64,000 bases of DNA, from positions 1-64,000 of the forward strand of contig CAYMAN010000003.1 in assembly GCA_964388455.1 (NCBI GenBank), in the 5' to 3' direction. Below the pieces are notes generated by a model. It was not told the DNA's origin, ran no database searches, and saw only the letters and a program-made list of their open reading frames with translations. The translations under genes and the position numbers were made by a program. Positions within the stretch are counted from its first letter, which is position 1. Every line of letters starts with the position of its first letter. Source of the stretch: JBBRWO01 sp964388455 (GTDB taxonomy: Bacteria > Actinomycetota > Coriobacteriia > Anaerosomatales > JAAXUF01). Shown in pieces: positions 6,812-15,095 of the stretch.

Positions 6812-8938
6812 ATGGGCGCATGGTTGTTCGTAAGACGCAAGTCCATATGGGGCATCGTTGGATGCGTCGCAGTCTTAATTGCAGTTCATTCTGCTTGGCT
6901 TCCGGGTGTTGCTCATGCGTCGGAGTATGTCCTGGAAAGGCGACTCGCCCTGGGCGGCAGTAGCAATCGGTTCGTGGTCACTGACGCAGGGTCCATAATG
7001 ATTGCCGATACTCTGGCCGGGACAAACTCGTACGGTGTGAACTACATTCAGTATCGGATTCGTACATTTGATACGCTCGGAAATGAGATTGGGTCGGTGC
7101 TGCTCCCCACGGAGTTCTATGGGGGTTCCGACTGGACCGCCAACAAGCAGGGCGGCATCTACGTGCGCTATCAAGGCTACTACTACACATACTCGAGCAG
7201 CGGTGTGTTGCTCGACACGAAGGACGCTTATTCGACCGGTCAGCGTAGTTACCACGCGTTTAAGGCTGCACCGTGGGATGCGATTCTTGCGACGTATTAC
7301 GTGTATCGTGGACCGAGTATGGGCGGCTCAGCTTTCATCGTGACGCCTGCAGGTGGAAGCACTATGGATTACCCGCAGGGTGCGATTCCCGACGATATTG
7401 CGGCTTCGCCCGAGAAACGCGTGTATCTCGCCCATGGGGCCGCAGGCGCTCTGTCAGTGTGGGAGCCAGCGGGTTCCGAGTACCTATATGGGGGAGGGAT
7501 CACGCTGCCTAGCGGTGCCGCTCCCGTCGGAATTATCTACGACCCGACGACCAAGCGCGTGCTAGTTTCTGACTATGCGCAGCACGTCGTCCGGGTGTAT
7601 TCAGAGAACCTTGCGCCCGATTCAGTCTTTGGCGGATACGGAACTCAGGCGGGGTTCCTCGAACAACCGACATGCATTGACATAGGGCCGGACGGATGCG
7701 TCTACGTGCGTGATCAGAACGGCATCTCTATATTCAGACTGCGCGGTCGCGAGTTGAGGTACGAGTCGGGGGCAGGAGGCTCGCTCGACGGATTAGTTGC
7801 ACAGACAGTTGGTTACGGGCAGGACGGTGCTCCCGTTCTAGCGATTCCGTCAAACGGCTATCGTTTCGTGAAGTGGTCCGACGGGTCCATCGCCAATCCG
7901 CGCAGTGATGCGAACGTGCAGTCGGACATATCAGTGAAGGCCACATTCGAGCACATCGTGCGCCCCGTCACTCGCGCATATGGCTCCGACCGCTACGGTA
8001 CCGCCGCCGCACTCGCCCGCAAGGGCTGGGACCCTACTGGGAAACTGGCCTGGAGCGCAGTGAAGCACATCATCATCGCCAACGGTGAGCCGGGCAAAGA
8101 GTCCGATCCACTCAGCGCCGCTGGACTCGCAGGTGCCTACGACGCGCCGGTGCTAGTGGTTCAGCTCGCCAAGGTCCCCTCGGCGACCAAGACAGTCATC
8201 ACTGAGATCGCCAAGAAGAACCCAGGGGTGAAGATCCACCTCGTCGGTGGCACGTCTGTTGTGCCGGACGCTCGTTGGAACGAGATCAAGAAGATTCCGG
8301 GCGTCAGCCAGACCAAGGACCGCTTTGCCGGTCGTGATCGCTACGAGACTTCCGCCCTCATGGCGACCCGCATCGTCGACGTCAAGGGCGCCGCAGCCGT
8401 CACCGGTGTCATCCTGATCGCAGGCGACAATCCGGCGGCATTCTACGACGCCTTGGCCGCGTCACCGATCGCCTACGCTCAGACGATGCCGATGCTCTCG
8501 GTTAAGAAGGGGAGCATCCCGACCTCGGTCAACACTGTACTTAGTTCCGCATCGCTGGAGGACAAGCCACGCTATGTGGCTTCCTCGGTGACATACGTTG
8601 GAAGTACCCCGGCCAAGGGAGCGACCCGCCTGACGACAAGCTCGAACCGCTACACGGCGGCCACCCAGATTGCCACATTCGCCTCCATTAATCGCAGATG
8701 GACGAGTCGAGCTGACACGGCGATTGCCTCGAAGCTTCCCGACGCACTTACCGGTGGAGCGCTTCTTGGCAAGAAGGGAGGCATGATGCTGTTCACCGAT
8801 TCAGGGAGTGCCATCCAGACAACCTCCAAGGCGTTCATCACTGGCAACAGCGAGGTCATCATGAATGGCTGGGTGATCGGTGGGACCTCTGTGGTGCCGA
8901 CGACCCAAGAGACGAGCTTCCGCAATCTGCTGAAGTAG
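6812..8938 (+). CDS. Secreted cell-wall protein: propeller-like region, InlB-type repeat, CWB2 repeats
   Basis: Predicted surface protein of 708 residues held to the wall by its C-terminus. Domains in order: signal peptide about 1-37 (Arg-Arg-Lys, hydrophobic core, cleavage near AHA); about 40-315 NHL/SMP-like beta-propeller segments (GSIMIADT, PTCIDIGPDGCVYVRD); about 325-380 a divergent InlB B-repeat with GYRFVKWSDGS and SVKATFEH; about 386-708 three cell wall binding repeat 2 units (GSDRYGTAAALA, GRDRYETSALMA, SSNRYTAATQIA, with VGGTSVVP and IGGTSVVPT). A GAGGAG ribosome site precedes the ATG. The N-terminal half is less GC-rich than the CWB2 half, suggesting a mosaic gene. Ligand and role are unknown. 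Confidence 0.9.
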   Translation: MGAWLFVRRKSIWGIVGCVAVLIAVHSAWLPGVAHASEYVLERRLALGGSSNRFVVTDAGSIMIADTLAGTNSYGVNYIQYRIRTFDTLGNEIGSVLLPTEFYGGSDWTANKQGGIYVRYQGYYYTYSSSGVLLDTKDAYSTGQRSYHAFKAAPWDAILATYYVYRGPSMGGSAFIVTPAGGSTMDYPQGAIPDDIAASPEKRVYLAHGAAGALSVWEPAGSEYLYGGGITLPSGAAPVGIIYDPTTKRVLVSDYAQHVVRVYSENLAPDSVFGGYGTQAGFLEQPTCIDIGPDGCVYVRDQNGISIFRLRGRELRYESGAGGSLDGLVAQTVGYGQDGAPVLAIPSNGYRFVKWSDGSIANPRSDANVQSDISVKATFEHIVRPVTRAYGSDRYGTAAALARKGWDPTGKLAWSAVKHIIIANGEPGKESDPLSAAGLAGAYDAPVLVVQLAKVPSATKTVITEIAKKNPGVKIHLVGGTSVVPDARWNEIKKIPGVSQTKDRFAGRDRYETSALMATRIVDVKGAAAVTGVILIAGDNPAAFYDALAASPIAYAQTMPMLSVKKGSIPTSVNTVLSSASLEDKPRYVASSVTYVGSTPAKGATRLTTSSNRYTAATQIATFASINRRWTSRADTAIASKLPDALTGGALLGKKGGMMLFTDSGSAIQTTSKAFITGNSEVIMNGWVIGGTSVVPTTQETSFRNLLK

Positions 8939-9012
8939 ATGCGCTGCCATATACAAGTCACGCTGGCCCCTTGACCTGTTGGACGGTGTCGAAGTGCGTA
9001 TGCCAATACTAA

Positions 9013-9034
9013 CCACCTCAAGTTCAATGTGTAG
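9013..9034 (+). repeat. Right copy of 22-bp direct repeat (ychF 3' end, att-like)
   Basis: Matches 5198-5219 at 21 of 22 positions and would still encode HLKFNV plus stop. It is not preceded by any further ychF-like sequence, so it is a detached end of the gene, as expected for the distal attachment site of an insertion. Confidence 0.75.
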
Positions 9035-9052
9035 GCAGCGGGTACTCCCGTC

Positions 9053-9901
9053 ATGCTGACGGCGATCATCGCCACGCTGGGAGCTGCGCTCTACGGAGTC
9101 GCGGACTTCCTCGGGGGGATGGCGAGTCGTCGCGCGGCCGCGCTCTCGGTGACCGTGGGTGGGCAGTTGGTCGGATTTGTCGCGCTGCTCGTGGTGTCGC
9201 TGATTCTTCCGCCGGAGAGCTGGACCGACCCCGTGCTGCTGTGGGGAGTCGCGGCGGGATTGTCAGGCGGCACCGGCGTGCTGTGCTTGTACGCCGGGCT
9301 TGCGGCTGGGCGCATGAGCGTCGTGGCGCCCATCACTGCTTCGCTGTCCGCGGCCATTCCGGCTGCGGTCGGCATCTTCCGCGGTGAACGACTGAGCGCT
9401 GTCGGTGCCGCTGGCGTGGCGCTCGCGCTGGTCGCGGTCGTCGTCGTGAGCCTCACCGATGAGCCCGAGGAGGGCGCCGGCACCAACTCGCGTGCAGCGC
9501 TCGTGTTCGCGGTCCTCTCGGGCATCGGGTTCTCGGGCGCGATTCTCGCGTTCTCGCAGACGCCGGCGTCGGCGTCGTTCGTGCCGCTGGTGATCTCGCG
9601 GCTTACGGCCATCATCGTGCTGGGCTCGATCGCGCTGGCGCGCGGGCTGCGGCCCCTGTCTGAGCCGAACGTGCGTGGGATGGTGATCGCGACGGGGCTG
9701 ACCGACGCCGCCGCCAACGCTGTGCAGGTGACGGCGCTGCGCATCGGGCCGCTCGCGATTGCCTCGGTACTTGGCGCGCTGTATCCGGTGGTGACCGTGA
9801 TTCTGGCGCGCTACATCCTGCACGAACGGCTGCGCGGATGGCAGCGAGTCGGGATTGTGCTGGCGCTCGTGGCTGTCGTGCTCACCGCGTGGCCTGCGTA
9901 G
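9053..9901 (+). CDS. EamA/DMT-family transporter
   Basis: Ten-helix drug/metabolite transporter of 282 residues; substrate unknown. Seen: two homologous halves of about five hydrophobic segments each, GVADFLGGMASRR at the first helix, AAIPAAVGIFRGERL at the end of the first half and the matching ALYPVVTVILARYILHERL near residues 242-260, the paired EamA signature. The first residues follow the right copy of the ychF repeat by 18 nt, so this gene was probably the direct downstream neighbour of ychF before the island entered. The ribosome site is weak. Confidence 0.9.
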   Translation: MLTAIIATLGAALYGVADFLGGMASRRAAALSVTVGGQLVGFVALLVVSLILPPESWTDPVLLWGVAAGLSGGTGVLCLYAGLAAGRMSVVAPITASLSAAIPAAVGIFRGERLSAVGAAGVALALVAVVVVSLTDEPEEGAGTNSRAALVFAVLSGIGFSGAILAFSQTPASASFVPLVISRLTAIIVLGSIALARGLRPLSEPNVRGMVIATGLTDAAANAVQVTALRIGPLAIASVLGALYPVVTVILARYILHERLRGWQRVGIVLALVAVVLTAWPA

Positions 9902-9949
9902 CCGGGCGGATCATCGGGCAAAAAGCCCATAGATACGGGTCAACGGCGG

Positions 9950-9978
9950 TTCACGAACGCGCCTCGCTGGTCTAAACT
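9950..9978 (+). promoter_or_regulatory. Possible sigma-70-type promoter for guaB3-guaA
   Basis: TTCACG (9950-9955) and TAAACT (9973-9978) are spaced by exactly 17 nt and each matches the consensus at four positions. This would leave a leader of roughly 175 nt before the IMP dehydrogenase start. I see no riboswitch that I can name in that leader. Confidence 0.4.
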
Positions 9979-10161
9979 GTCTGAACCGGGTCAGCCTGCC
10001 GCGTGGCGGCCAACCGGGGCGAGGCTCGCAGCATTCATCGGACCAGGCATCGCCGCTCGATTCTCTCGGCGGGAAGTGTGCCTGGTCTCGTCGTATCCGA
10101 GCACCGCATCAGTGTCACAAGTGCCCGTCTGGGCTTTGAGCAACGAGGAGGCTGCACCAGC

Positions 10162-11334
10162 ATGGAGATTGAGATCGGACGCGGAAAGACAGCACGGCAG
10201 GCGTACGGCTTCGACGATATCGCCATCGTTCCCTCGCGCCGCACGCGCGATCCTCGCGACGTCGATATCGCATGGAACTTCAACTTCCGCGGCCGTGACT
10301 ACAGCTTCCCTCTGCCCATCCTCGCCTCGGCGATGGACGGCGTGGTCGATCCCAAGTTCGCCATCGCGCTGGGCAAGATGGGCGGTCTGGCGGTCCTGAA
10401 CCTCGAGGGTATCCAGACCCGCTACGAGGATCCCTCCGAGCACCTCGACGCGATCGCCTCGTTCGACAACGAGTGCGCGACCGTGAACATGCAGGAGATC
10501 TACAAGGAGCCGATCAAGCCGGAGCTCATCACCAAGCGCGTGCGTGAGATCAAGGACGGTGGCGTTCTGGCCGCCGCGTCGCTCACCCCGCAGAACTGCG
10601 AGCGTTACCTGCAGGCCGCGCTCGACGGCGGACTCGACCTCCTCGTCATCCAGGGCACCGTTGTCTCGGCCGAGCACGTCTCGACGTTCGACAAGCCGCT
10701 CGACCTGAATGCCTTCGTCGAGTCACTCGACATCCCCTGCATCATCGGTGGCTGCTGCAGCTACCAGGGCGCCCTGCACCTGATGCGCTCAGGCGCCGTC
10801 GGCGTGCTTGTGGGCGTCGGCCCCGGCCACGCCTGCACCTCGCGTCGCGTGCTCGGCATCGGCGTGCCGCAGGCCACCGCGATCGCCGACGCAGCCGCCG
10901 CTCGCACCCGCTACCTCGAAGAGACCGGCCGCTACGCCCACGTCATCGCAGACGGCGGCATGCGCACCGGTGGCGACCTCGCCAAGGCCATCGCCTGTGG
11001 CGCCGACGCCATCATGATCGGCTCGCCGCTCGCACGTGCCGCCGAGGCCCCCGGCCGCGGCTACCACTGGGGCATGGCGACCTTCCACCCGGATCTGCCC
11101 CGCGGCACGCGCGTCCGTGGCGGCGTCGCCGGCACGCTTGAGGAGATCCTCCTCGGCCCGGCGCACCAGAACGACGGCACCCTGAACCTGCTCGGCGGCC
11201 TGCGCACCTCGATGGCGACCACCGGCTACGAGAACCTCAAGACCTTCCAAAAGGCCGAGGTCATGATCGCCCCGTCGCTCCAGACCGAGGGCAAGACCCT
11301 GCAGCAGTCGCAGGGTGTAGGGATGGGCCGCTAG
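10162..11334 (+). CDS. guaB3: GuaB3-type IMP dehydrogenase family protein (no CBS domains)
   Basis: Probable NAD-dependent oxidation of IMP to XMP, first step to GMP. 390 residues. Seen: TIM-barrel protein with YGFDDIAIVPSR near the start, the catalytic loop GPGHACTSRRV with its Cys, followed by GIGVPQATAIAD, and the phosphate-binding HVIADGGMRTGGD then GADAIMIGSPLA. The Bateman (CBS) module of classical GuaB is absent, as in the GuaB3 group of actinobacteria and cyanobacteria. The ATG at 10162 follows GAGGAGG (10145-10151); earlier in-frame codons lack a site and give a non-conserved leader. The stop overlaps the guaA start by one base, consistent with a GMP operon. Confidence 0.92.
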   Translation: MEIEIGRGKTARQAYGFDDIAIVPSRRTRDPRDVDIAWNFNFRGRDYSFPLPILASAMDGVVDPKFAIALGKMGGLAVLNLEGIQTRYEDPSEHLDAIASFDNECATVNMQEIYKEPIKPELITKRVREIKDGGVLAAASLTPQNCERYLQAALDGGLDLLVIQGTVVSAEHVSTFDKPLDLNAFVESLDIPCIIGGCCSYQGALHLMRSGAVGVLVGVGPGHACTSRRVLGIGVPQATAIADAAAARTRYLEETGRYAHVIADGGMRTGGDLAKAIACGADAIMIGSPLARAAEAPGRGYHWGMATFHPDLPRGTRVRGGVAGTLEEILLGPAHQNDGTLNLLGGLRTSMATTGYENLKTFQKAEVMIAPSLQTEGKTLQQSQGVGMGR

Positions 11335-12887
11335 TGCCCGCAACGCAGCACGACAGCCAGCCGACCGTCTTCGTCCTCGACTTCGGGGCGCAGTACGCGC
11401 AGCTCATCGCGCGTCGCGTCCGCGAGGCCCGGGTCTACTCGGAGATCGTCCCGTTCGACATCTCCGCCGAGGAGGTCTCGCGCCGCGCGCCGGCCGCGAT
11501 CATCCTCTCGGGCGGTCCCGCTAGCGTGTACGCCGAGGGCGCGCCGCACATGGACCCGGCCGTGCTCGAGCTGGGGATCCCGATCCTGGGCTTTTGCTAC
11601 GGCATCCAGGAGATGGCGCTGCAGCTGGGCGGGGACATCCCCAAGACCGACATCGGTGAGTACGGATTCGCCGAGCTGACCGTGACCGAGCCATCCTGCC
11701 GGCTTCTCGAGGGCGTGCCGGAAACCAGCCAGGTGTGGATGAGCCACCGCGACAGCGTGGGTACCGTGCCGACCGGCTTCACGGTCATCGCGCGCACCGG
11801 CACGACCGCCGTGGCCGCCATGGAGGATTCCGCGCGCAAGCTCTACGCGACGCAGTTCCACCCCGAGGTCGCGCACACCGAGTACGGCCAGGACATCATC
11901 CGCCGCTTCCTCCACGACATCGCAGGCATCCCGGCGATGTGGACGATGGTCAACATCATCGACGACGCGGTCGACACCATCCGCGCGATGGTCGGCGACG
12001 CCAAGGTCATCTGCGGCCTCTCCGGCGGCGTCGACTCGAGCGTCGTCGCGGCGCTGCTGCACCGCGCGATCGGCGATCAGCTGACCTGCGTCTTCGTCGA
12101 CCACGGCATGATGCGCCTCGACGAGGCCGAGCAGGTCGTGCGCACGTTCCGCGACCAGTTCAAGATCAACCTCGTGCACGTCGACGCCGAGAACCGCTAT
12201 CTCGACCTGCTCGCAGACGTCAGCGACCCCGAGCGCAAGCGCACCATCATCGGCGAGGAGTTCTGGAAGGTCTTCTTCGACGAGGCGACCAAGCTCGAGG
12301 GTGTTCGTTTCCTCGCGCAGGGCACGCTGTATCCGGACGTCATCGAGTCCGGCAACAAGACAGCCGCCAAGATCAAGAGCCACCACAACCTGATCCCGTT
12401 CCCCGAGGGCGTGCACTTCGACCTCATCGAGCCACTCAAGGCGCTCTTCAAGGACGAGGTCCGCGCCGTAGGTTCCGAGCTCGGCCTGCCCGATGAGATC
12501 GTGCACCGCCAGCCCTTCCCGGGCCCCGGCCTCGCTGTCCGCATCATCGGCGACATCACGCACGAGAAGCTCGAGAAGCTTCGCTTCGCCGACGCCATCG
12601 TGCGTGAGGAGATCAGCGCCTGGGACACCGAGCGCGGCGTGTGGCAGTACTTCGCGGTGCTGCCGGACATCAAGTCCGTCGGTGTCATGGGCGACGAGCG
12701 CACCTACGAGAACCCCATCATCATCCGCGCGGTCGCCTCGGCGGACGCGATGACGGCGGACTGGGCGCGCCTGCCCCACGACCTGCTCGCCAAGATGAGC
12801 AACCGCATCATCAACGAGGTCGACGGCATCAACCGAGTGGCCTACGACATCACGAGCAAGCCTCCCGGCACCATCGAGTGGGAGTAG
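11334..12887 (+). CDS. guaA: GMP synthase (glutamine-hydrolysing)
   Basis: Amidates XMP to GMP using glutamine and ATP. 517 residues, normal length. Seen: class-I glutamine amidotransferase at about 10-195 with the Cys nucleophile in GFCYGIQ and the His-Glu pair in QFHPEVAHTE; ATP-pyrophosphatase P-loop GLSGGVDSSVVAA around 227-239; C-terminal dimerisation domain ending KPPGTIEWE. The GTG start overlaps the guaB3 stop (TAGTG), so it is translationally coupled. Minor oddity: Phe replaces the usual Ile before the catalytic Cys. Confidence 0.98.
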   Translation: MPATQHDSQPTVFVLDFGAQYAQLIARRVREARVYSEIVPFDISAEEVSRRAPAAIILSGGPASVYAEGAPHMDPAVLELGIPILGFCYGIQEMALQLGGDIPKTDIGEYGFAELTVTEPSCRLLEGVPETSQVWMSHRDSVGTVPTGFTVIARTGTTAVAAMEDSARKLYATQFHPEVAHTEYGQDIIRRFLHDIAGIPAMWTMVNIIDDAVDTIRAMVGDAKVICGLSGGVDSSVVAALLHRAIGDQLTCVFVDHGMMRLDEAEQVVRTFRDQFKINLVHVDAENRYLDLLADVSDPERKRTIIGEEFWKVFFDEATKLEGVRFLAQGTLYPDVIESGNKTAAKIKSHHNLIPFPEGVHFDLIEPLKALFKDEVRAVGSELGLPDEIVHRQPFPGPGLAVRIIGDITHEKLEKLRFADAIVREEISAWDTERGVWQYFAVLPDIKSVGVMGDERTYENPIIIRAVASADAMTADWARLPHDLLAKMSNRIINEVDGINRVAYDITSKPPGTIEWE

Positions 12888-12927
12888 CGGTCTAGCGCGC
12901 TCGCCCCGCGTTCACGTGAGAAACCAA

Positions 12928-12966
12928 GAGAGCCGACGTCCCCGAGGGGCGTCGGCTCTCGTTATT
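12928..12966 (+). terminator. Strong terminator after guaA
   Basis: GAGAGCCGACG pairs perfectly with CGTCGGCTCTC, extended by CCCC/GGGG around a GA loop, then GTTATT. It starts 41 nt after the guaA stop and may serve the convergent small gene as well. Confidence 0.85.
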
Positions 12967-12979
12967 CATCGGTGTCGAT

Positions 12980-13177
12980 CTAGCTGAGCCCGGGCTTCTT
13001 GGTGTGGGCTCTTCCGCCAACGAGCAGACGGTTGTTGCGGCGCTGGGTCTGGTGCGCCGCCTCCGTTCTCATTCGGGCCTGTTCCTTCTCCATCTCGCGT
13101 TCCCGAATCCGATCAAGTTCGCGCGCCTCGCCGGGGTTCTCATCCTGCCCGAACGGCCAGTGCGACTTATCTGCCAT
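12980..13177 (-). CDS. Small highly charged protein of unknown function (65 aa)
   Basis: Not a family I recognise. The product starts MADKSHWPFGQDENP and continues as an Arg/Glu-rich, probably helical middle (ARELDRIREREMEKEQAR) before a basic tail RRNNRLLVGGRAHTKK. The ATG at 13177 is fixed by an excellent AGGAGGTG site (complement of 13186-13193) with an 8-nt spacer; the longer open frame upstream has no site and reads as non-coding. No membrane segment or signal is present. It is convergent with guaA and divergent from a small membrane-protein gene. The composition would fit a nucleic-acid or ribosome-binding protein, but that is a guess. Confidence 0.7.
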   Translation of the reverse strand: MADKSHWPFGQDENPGEARELDRIREREMEKEQARMRTEAAHQTQRRNNRLLVGGRAHTKKPGLS

Positions 13178-13291
13178 TCTGATCCACCTCCTGAAGGTCC
13201 ACCCATGAGGGTGCACTGTGTATATACCCTCCTTCCCGGCCATGGTTTGATGCTCGCCGTGGAGTTGGCGCGTTCGCCGGCCCTTGCATTG

Positions 13292-13325
13292 GGGAACACA
13301 CATCTCAGTACACACATCTGTTCCC
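13292..13325. promoter_or_regulatory. Repeat-rich element upstream of small membrane-protein gene
   Basis: Two direct copies of ACACACATCT (13296-13305, 13310-13319; 14-nt period) are framed by the inverted pair GGGAAC (13292-13297) and GTTCCC (13320-13325). It lies 23 nt before the ATG at 13348 and could bind a regulator. No factor can be named. Confidence 0.35.
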
Positions 13326-13347
13326 GTGGGGGAAAGGACCTTCGCCG

Positions 13348-13773
13348 ATGAGCCTACTTGTACGCACCTGCAGCACCGAGCGCGTGAACGTTTCACGAAT
13401 CCTTGCACGAGCGATGATCGCGGTGGGTGGAGTCATCTGGGCGGTGATGTTCTTCTCGGCGGCCTCAGCACAGAGTTACTCGAATCTGACCTACAGCTTT
13501 CGCGAGGTGACCTCTGCCGGAGTCAACGCGCTCATACCCATGGTTCTCGCAGTGGGAGTCTTTGTGCTTGCGATGTACTACGAGCGCCTCGCTGCGGCGA
13601 TTCTGTTTGTCGGCGCGGTTGGGGTCGTCGTGTACGGCGTCATCATGGGTTGGGGCCCGCTTCTTTGGGCAAGCGCTCTACTTGCGCTCGCGGTGCCGAT
13701 GGTCGTTTCGGGGGCACTCCTTTTGCTCGCTGCAAGTACTCAACGGGTCTGCGAGCTCGAGGGCAAGATGTAG
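13348..13773 (+). CDS. Small integral membrane protein (141 aa), unknown function
   Basis: Seen: a basic N-terminus (residues 1-22) then four hydrophobic segments, around AMIAVGGVIWAVMFF, LIPMVLAVGVFVLAM, AAAILFVGAVGVVVYGVI and LLWASALLALAVPMVVSGALL, with a short cytoplasmic tail. No conserved motif that I know. The ribosome site is a GGGGGAAAGGA stretch 8-18 nt before the ATG. It is a single gene with its own downstream hairpin terminator and a repeat-rich upstream region, so it is likely regulated on its own. Confidence 0.7.
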   Translation: MSLLVRTCSTERVNVSRILARAMIAVGGVIWAVMFFSAASAQSYSNLTYSFREVTSAGVNALIPMVLAVGVFVLAMYYERLAAAILFVGAVGVVVYGVIMGWGPLLWASALLALAVPMVVSGALLLLAASTQRVCELEGKM

Positions 13774-13810
13774 TTCGCGGACGAATCATTCTGACAGCGT
13801 ATATGTGTTC

Positions 13811-13838
13811 CGAGAGCCGGCCTACGGGTCGGCTCTCG
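13811..13838 (+). terminator. Hairpin terminator after the 141-aa membrane protein
   Basis: CGAGAGCCGGCC pairs with GGTCGGCTCTCG (one mismatch) around a short TACG loop, 38 nt after the stop. The stem resembles that of the guaA terminator. The T-tract is weak. Confidence 0.6.
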
Positions 13839-13951
13839 TGCTGTCGCCGGCCACCGTCCGCAAATCGTGGGCATAGCTCGGCGATATCGGTCTACAATGC
13901 ATGCACCGCGAATCCGCTACTCATGCGGATGTGTACTCGAGGAGCCAGAAC

Positions 13952-14233
13952 ATGACTGAGCACAATCCCGAAGTGACGGCGCGCATAGGCGAAGTGCGTG
14001 AGCGCATTGATGCCATCGACTGCCAGATGGTCAAGCTGCTCAACGAGCGCGCTGAGTGCTCGCTTGAGATCAGGGCGCTTAAGCCAGAGGCGAACTGGGG
14101 TCTCTACGATCCCAAGCGCGAAGAGGAGATCTTCGCCAACGTGGCCAAATGCAACGAAGGCCCCATGTACGCCGACAACCTGCGCGAGATCTACGAGGCC
14201 ATCCTTCACGTCGCCAAGGAGATGAGAGGCTGA
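13952..14233 (+). CDS. Chorismate mutase, AroQ type
   Basis: Rearranges chorismate to prephenate for Phe and Tyr synthesis. 93 residues, the size of a minimal all-helical AroQ domain. Seen: VRERIDAIDCQMVKLLNERAE at residues 13-33, where the conserved Arg and the IDxxIVxLLxxR-like pattern fall, then LYDPKREEEIFANV (the KxREE-like motif) and a third helix YADNLREIYEAIL. The ATG at 13952 follows GAGGAG with a 7-nt spacer; an upstream in-frame ATG at 13901 lacks a site. Its stop overlaps the start of aroF (TGATG), so the two act as a coupled shikimate-pathway pair. Confidence 0.92.
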   Translation: MTEHNPEVTARIGEVRERIDAIDCQMVKLLNERAECSLEIRALKPEANWGLYDPKREEEIFANVAKCNEGPMYADNLREIYEAILHVAKEMRG

Positions 14234-15030
14234 TGGCGGGACAGAACGCGCGCGCCATCGGTGCCGTGAAGCGCGACGGCGACGTCACCATCATCGCGGG
14301 GCCCTGCTCGGTCGAGAGCCTGGATCAGATGCGTGAGGTGGCATCGACCCTCAAGGAGCTGGGCGTCTCGGTCATGCGGGGCGGTGCGTACAAGCCGCGC
14401 AGCTCGCCCTTCTCTTTCCAGGGACTCGAGGAAGAGGGCCTCAAGATCATGCGCGAGGCGGCTGACGAGTACGGACTTCTCGTCGTCACCGAGGTCACCG
14501 ACTCCGCCCACGCGGAGATCATCGACGAGTACGCTGACATAATCCAGATCGGTACGCGCAACATGGCGAACTTCAGCCTGCTGAAGAAGGTCGGCCAAGT
14601 GACCGCCGAGAGCGGCAAGCCGGTCGTATTCAAGCGCGGCATGGCTGCCACGATCGAGGAGTGGCTGCAGGCCAGCAACTACCTGACGATGTTCGGCAAC
14701 GAGAATGTGATCTTGTGCGAGCGCGGCATCCGTACGTTCGAGACCGCCTATCGCTTCACCCTCGACATCACGGCAGTACCCGTGGTCAAGAGCCTCTCGC
14801 TGCTTCCCATCATCGTCGACGTCTCGCACCCCGCCGGCCGAGCGGACCTCGTGCCTGCGATTTCGCGTGCCTCTGTTGCTGTCGGTGCCGACGGCATCAT
14901 GGTCGAGGTGCACCCGAACCCTCGCGAGGCGCTCTGCGACGGACCCCAATCATTGGACCTTGCAGGAATCCGTAGCCTCGTTACCGAACTGAAGACAATA
15001 GCGAAGGCTGTCGACAAGGGACTCGCCTAG
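14233..15030 (+). CDS. aroF: 3-Deoxy-7-phosphoheptulonate synthase (type I-beta, KDO8PS-like)
   Basis: Condenses phosphoenolpyruvate with erythrose 4-phosphate, the entry step of aromatic amino-acid synthesis. 265 residues. Seen: IIAGPCSVES at about 20-29, MRGGAYKPRSSPFSFQG for substrate binding, IQIGTRNMAN, VVFKRGM and the metal-binding VDVSHPAGR, plus VEVHPNPREALCDGPQSL near the C-terminus. All are hallmarks of the short AroF/KdsA-like class without an N-terminal ferredoxin-like regulatory domain. Regulation may instead come from the adjacent chorismate mutase, since in related organisms the mutase domain is fused to this enzyme and confers feedback control; here the two are separate but coupled. 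Confidence 0.96.
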   Translation: MAGQNARAIGAVKRDGDVTIIAGPCSVESLDQMREVASTLKELGVSVMRGGAYKPRSSPFSFQGLEEEGLKIMREAADEYGLLVVTEVTDSAHAEIIDEYADIIQIGTRNMANFSLLKKVGQVTAESGKPVVFKRGMAATIEEWLQASNYLTMFGNENVILCERGIRTFETAYRFTLDITAVPVVKSLSLLPIIVDVSHPAGRADLVPAISRASVAVGADGIMVEVHPNPREALCDGPQSLDLAGIRSLVTELKTIAKAVDKGLA

Positions 15031-15095
15031 CAACGCCTCGGCCGCAGTGCCCGGGCCCGGCAACCGGGACGCTTCCGATTCCGCCCACACTGCGG

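Larger units (their letters stand above)
5220..9012. mobile_element. Putative integrated accessory island at ychF 3' end
   Basis: This 3.8-kb segment lies between the two 22-bp copies of the ychF 3' end. Its first half is visibly less GC-rich than its surroundings, with loose coding density and codons such as TTT, AAT and GTA that neighbours avoid. It holds a gene-poor stretch, a GGCT-like/HEPN-like protein and a secreted CWB2 protein. No integrase or transposase gene was recognised inside, so it would be a relic, a passively mobilised unit, or the product of another duplication event. Removing it would place the EamA transporter start 18 nt after the ychF stop, in an operon-like arrangement. 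Confidence 0.6.

Noticed and set aside
9902..10161. Riboswitch (purine, PRPP or guanidine type) before guaB3
   Set aside because: I could not match conserved core bases of any class; only a possible promoter is kept.
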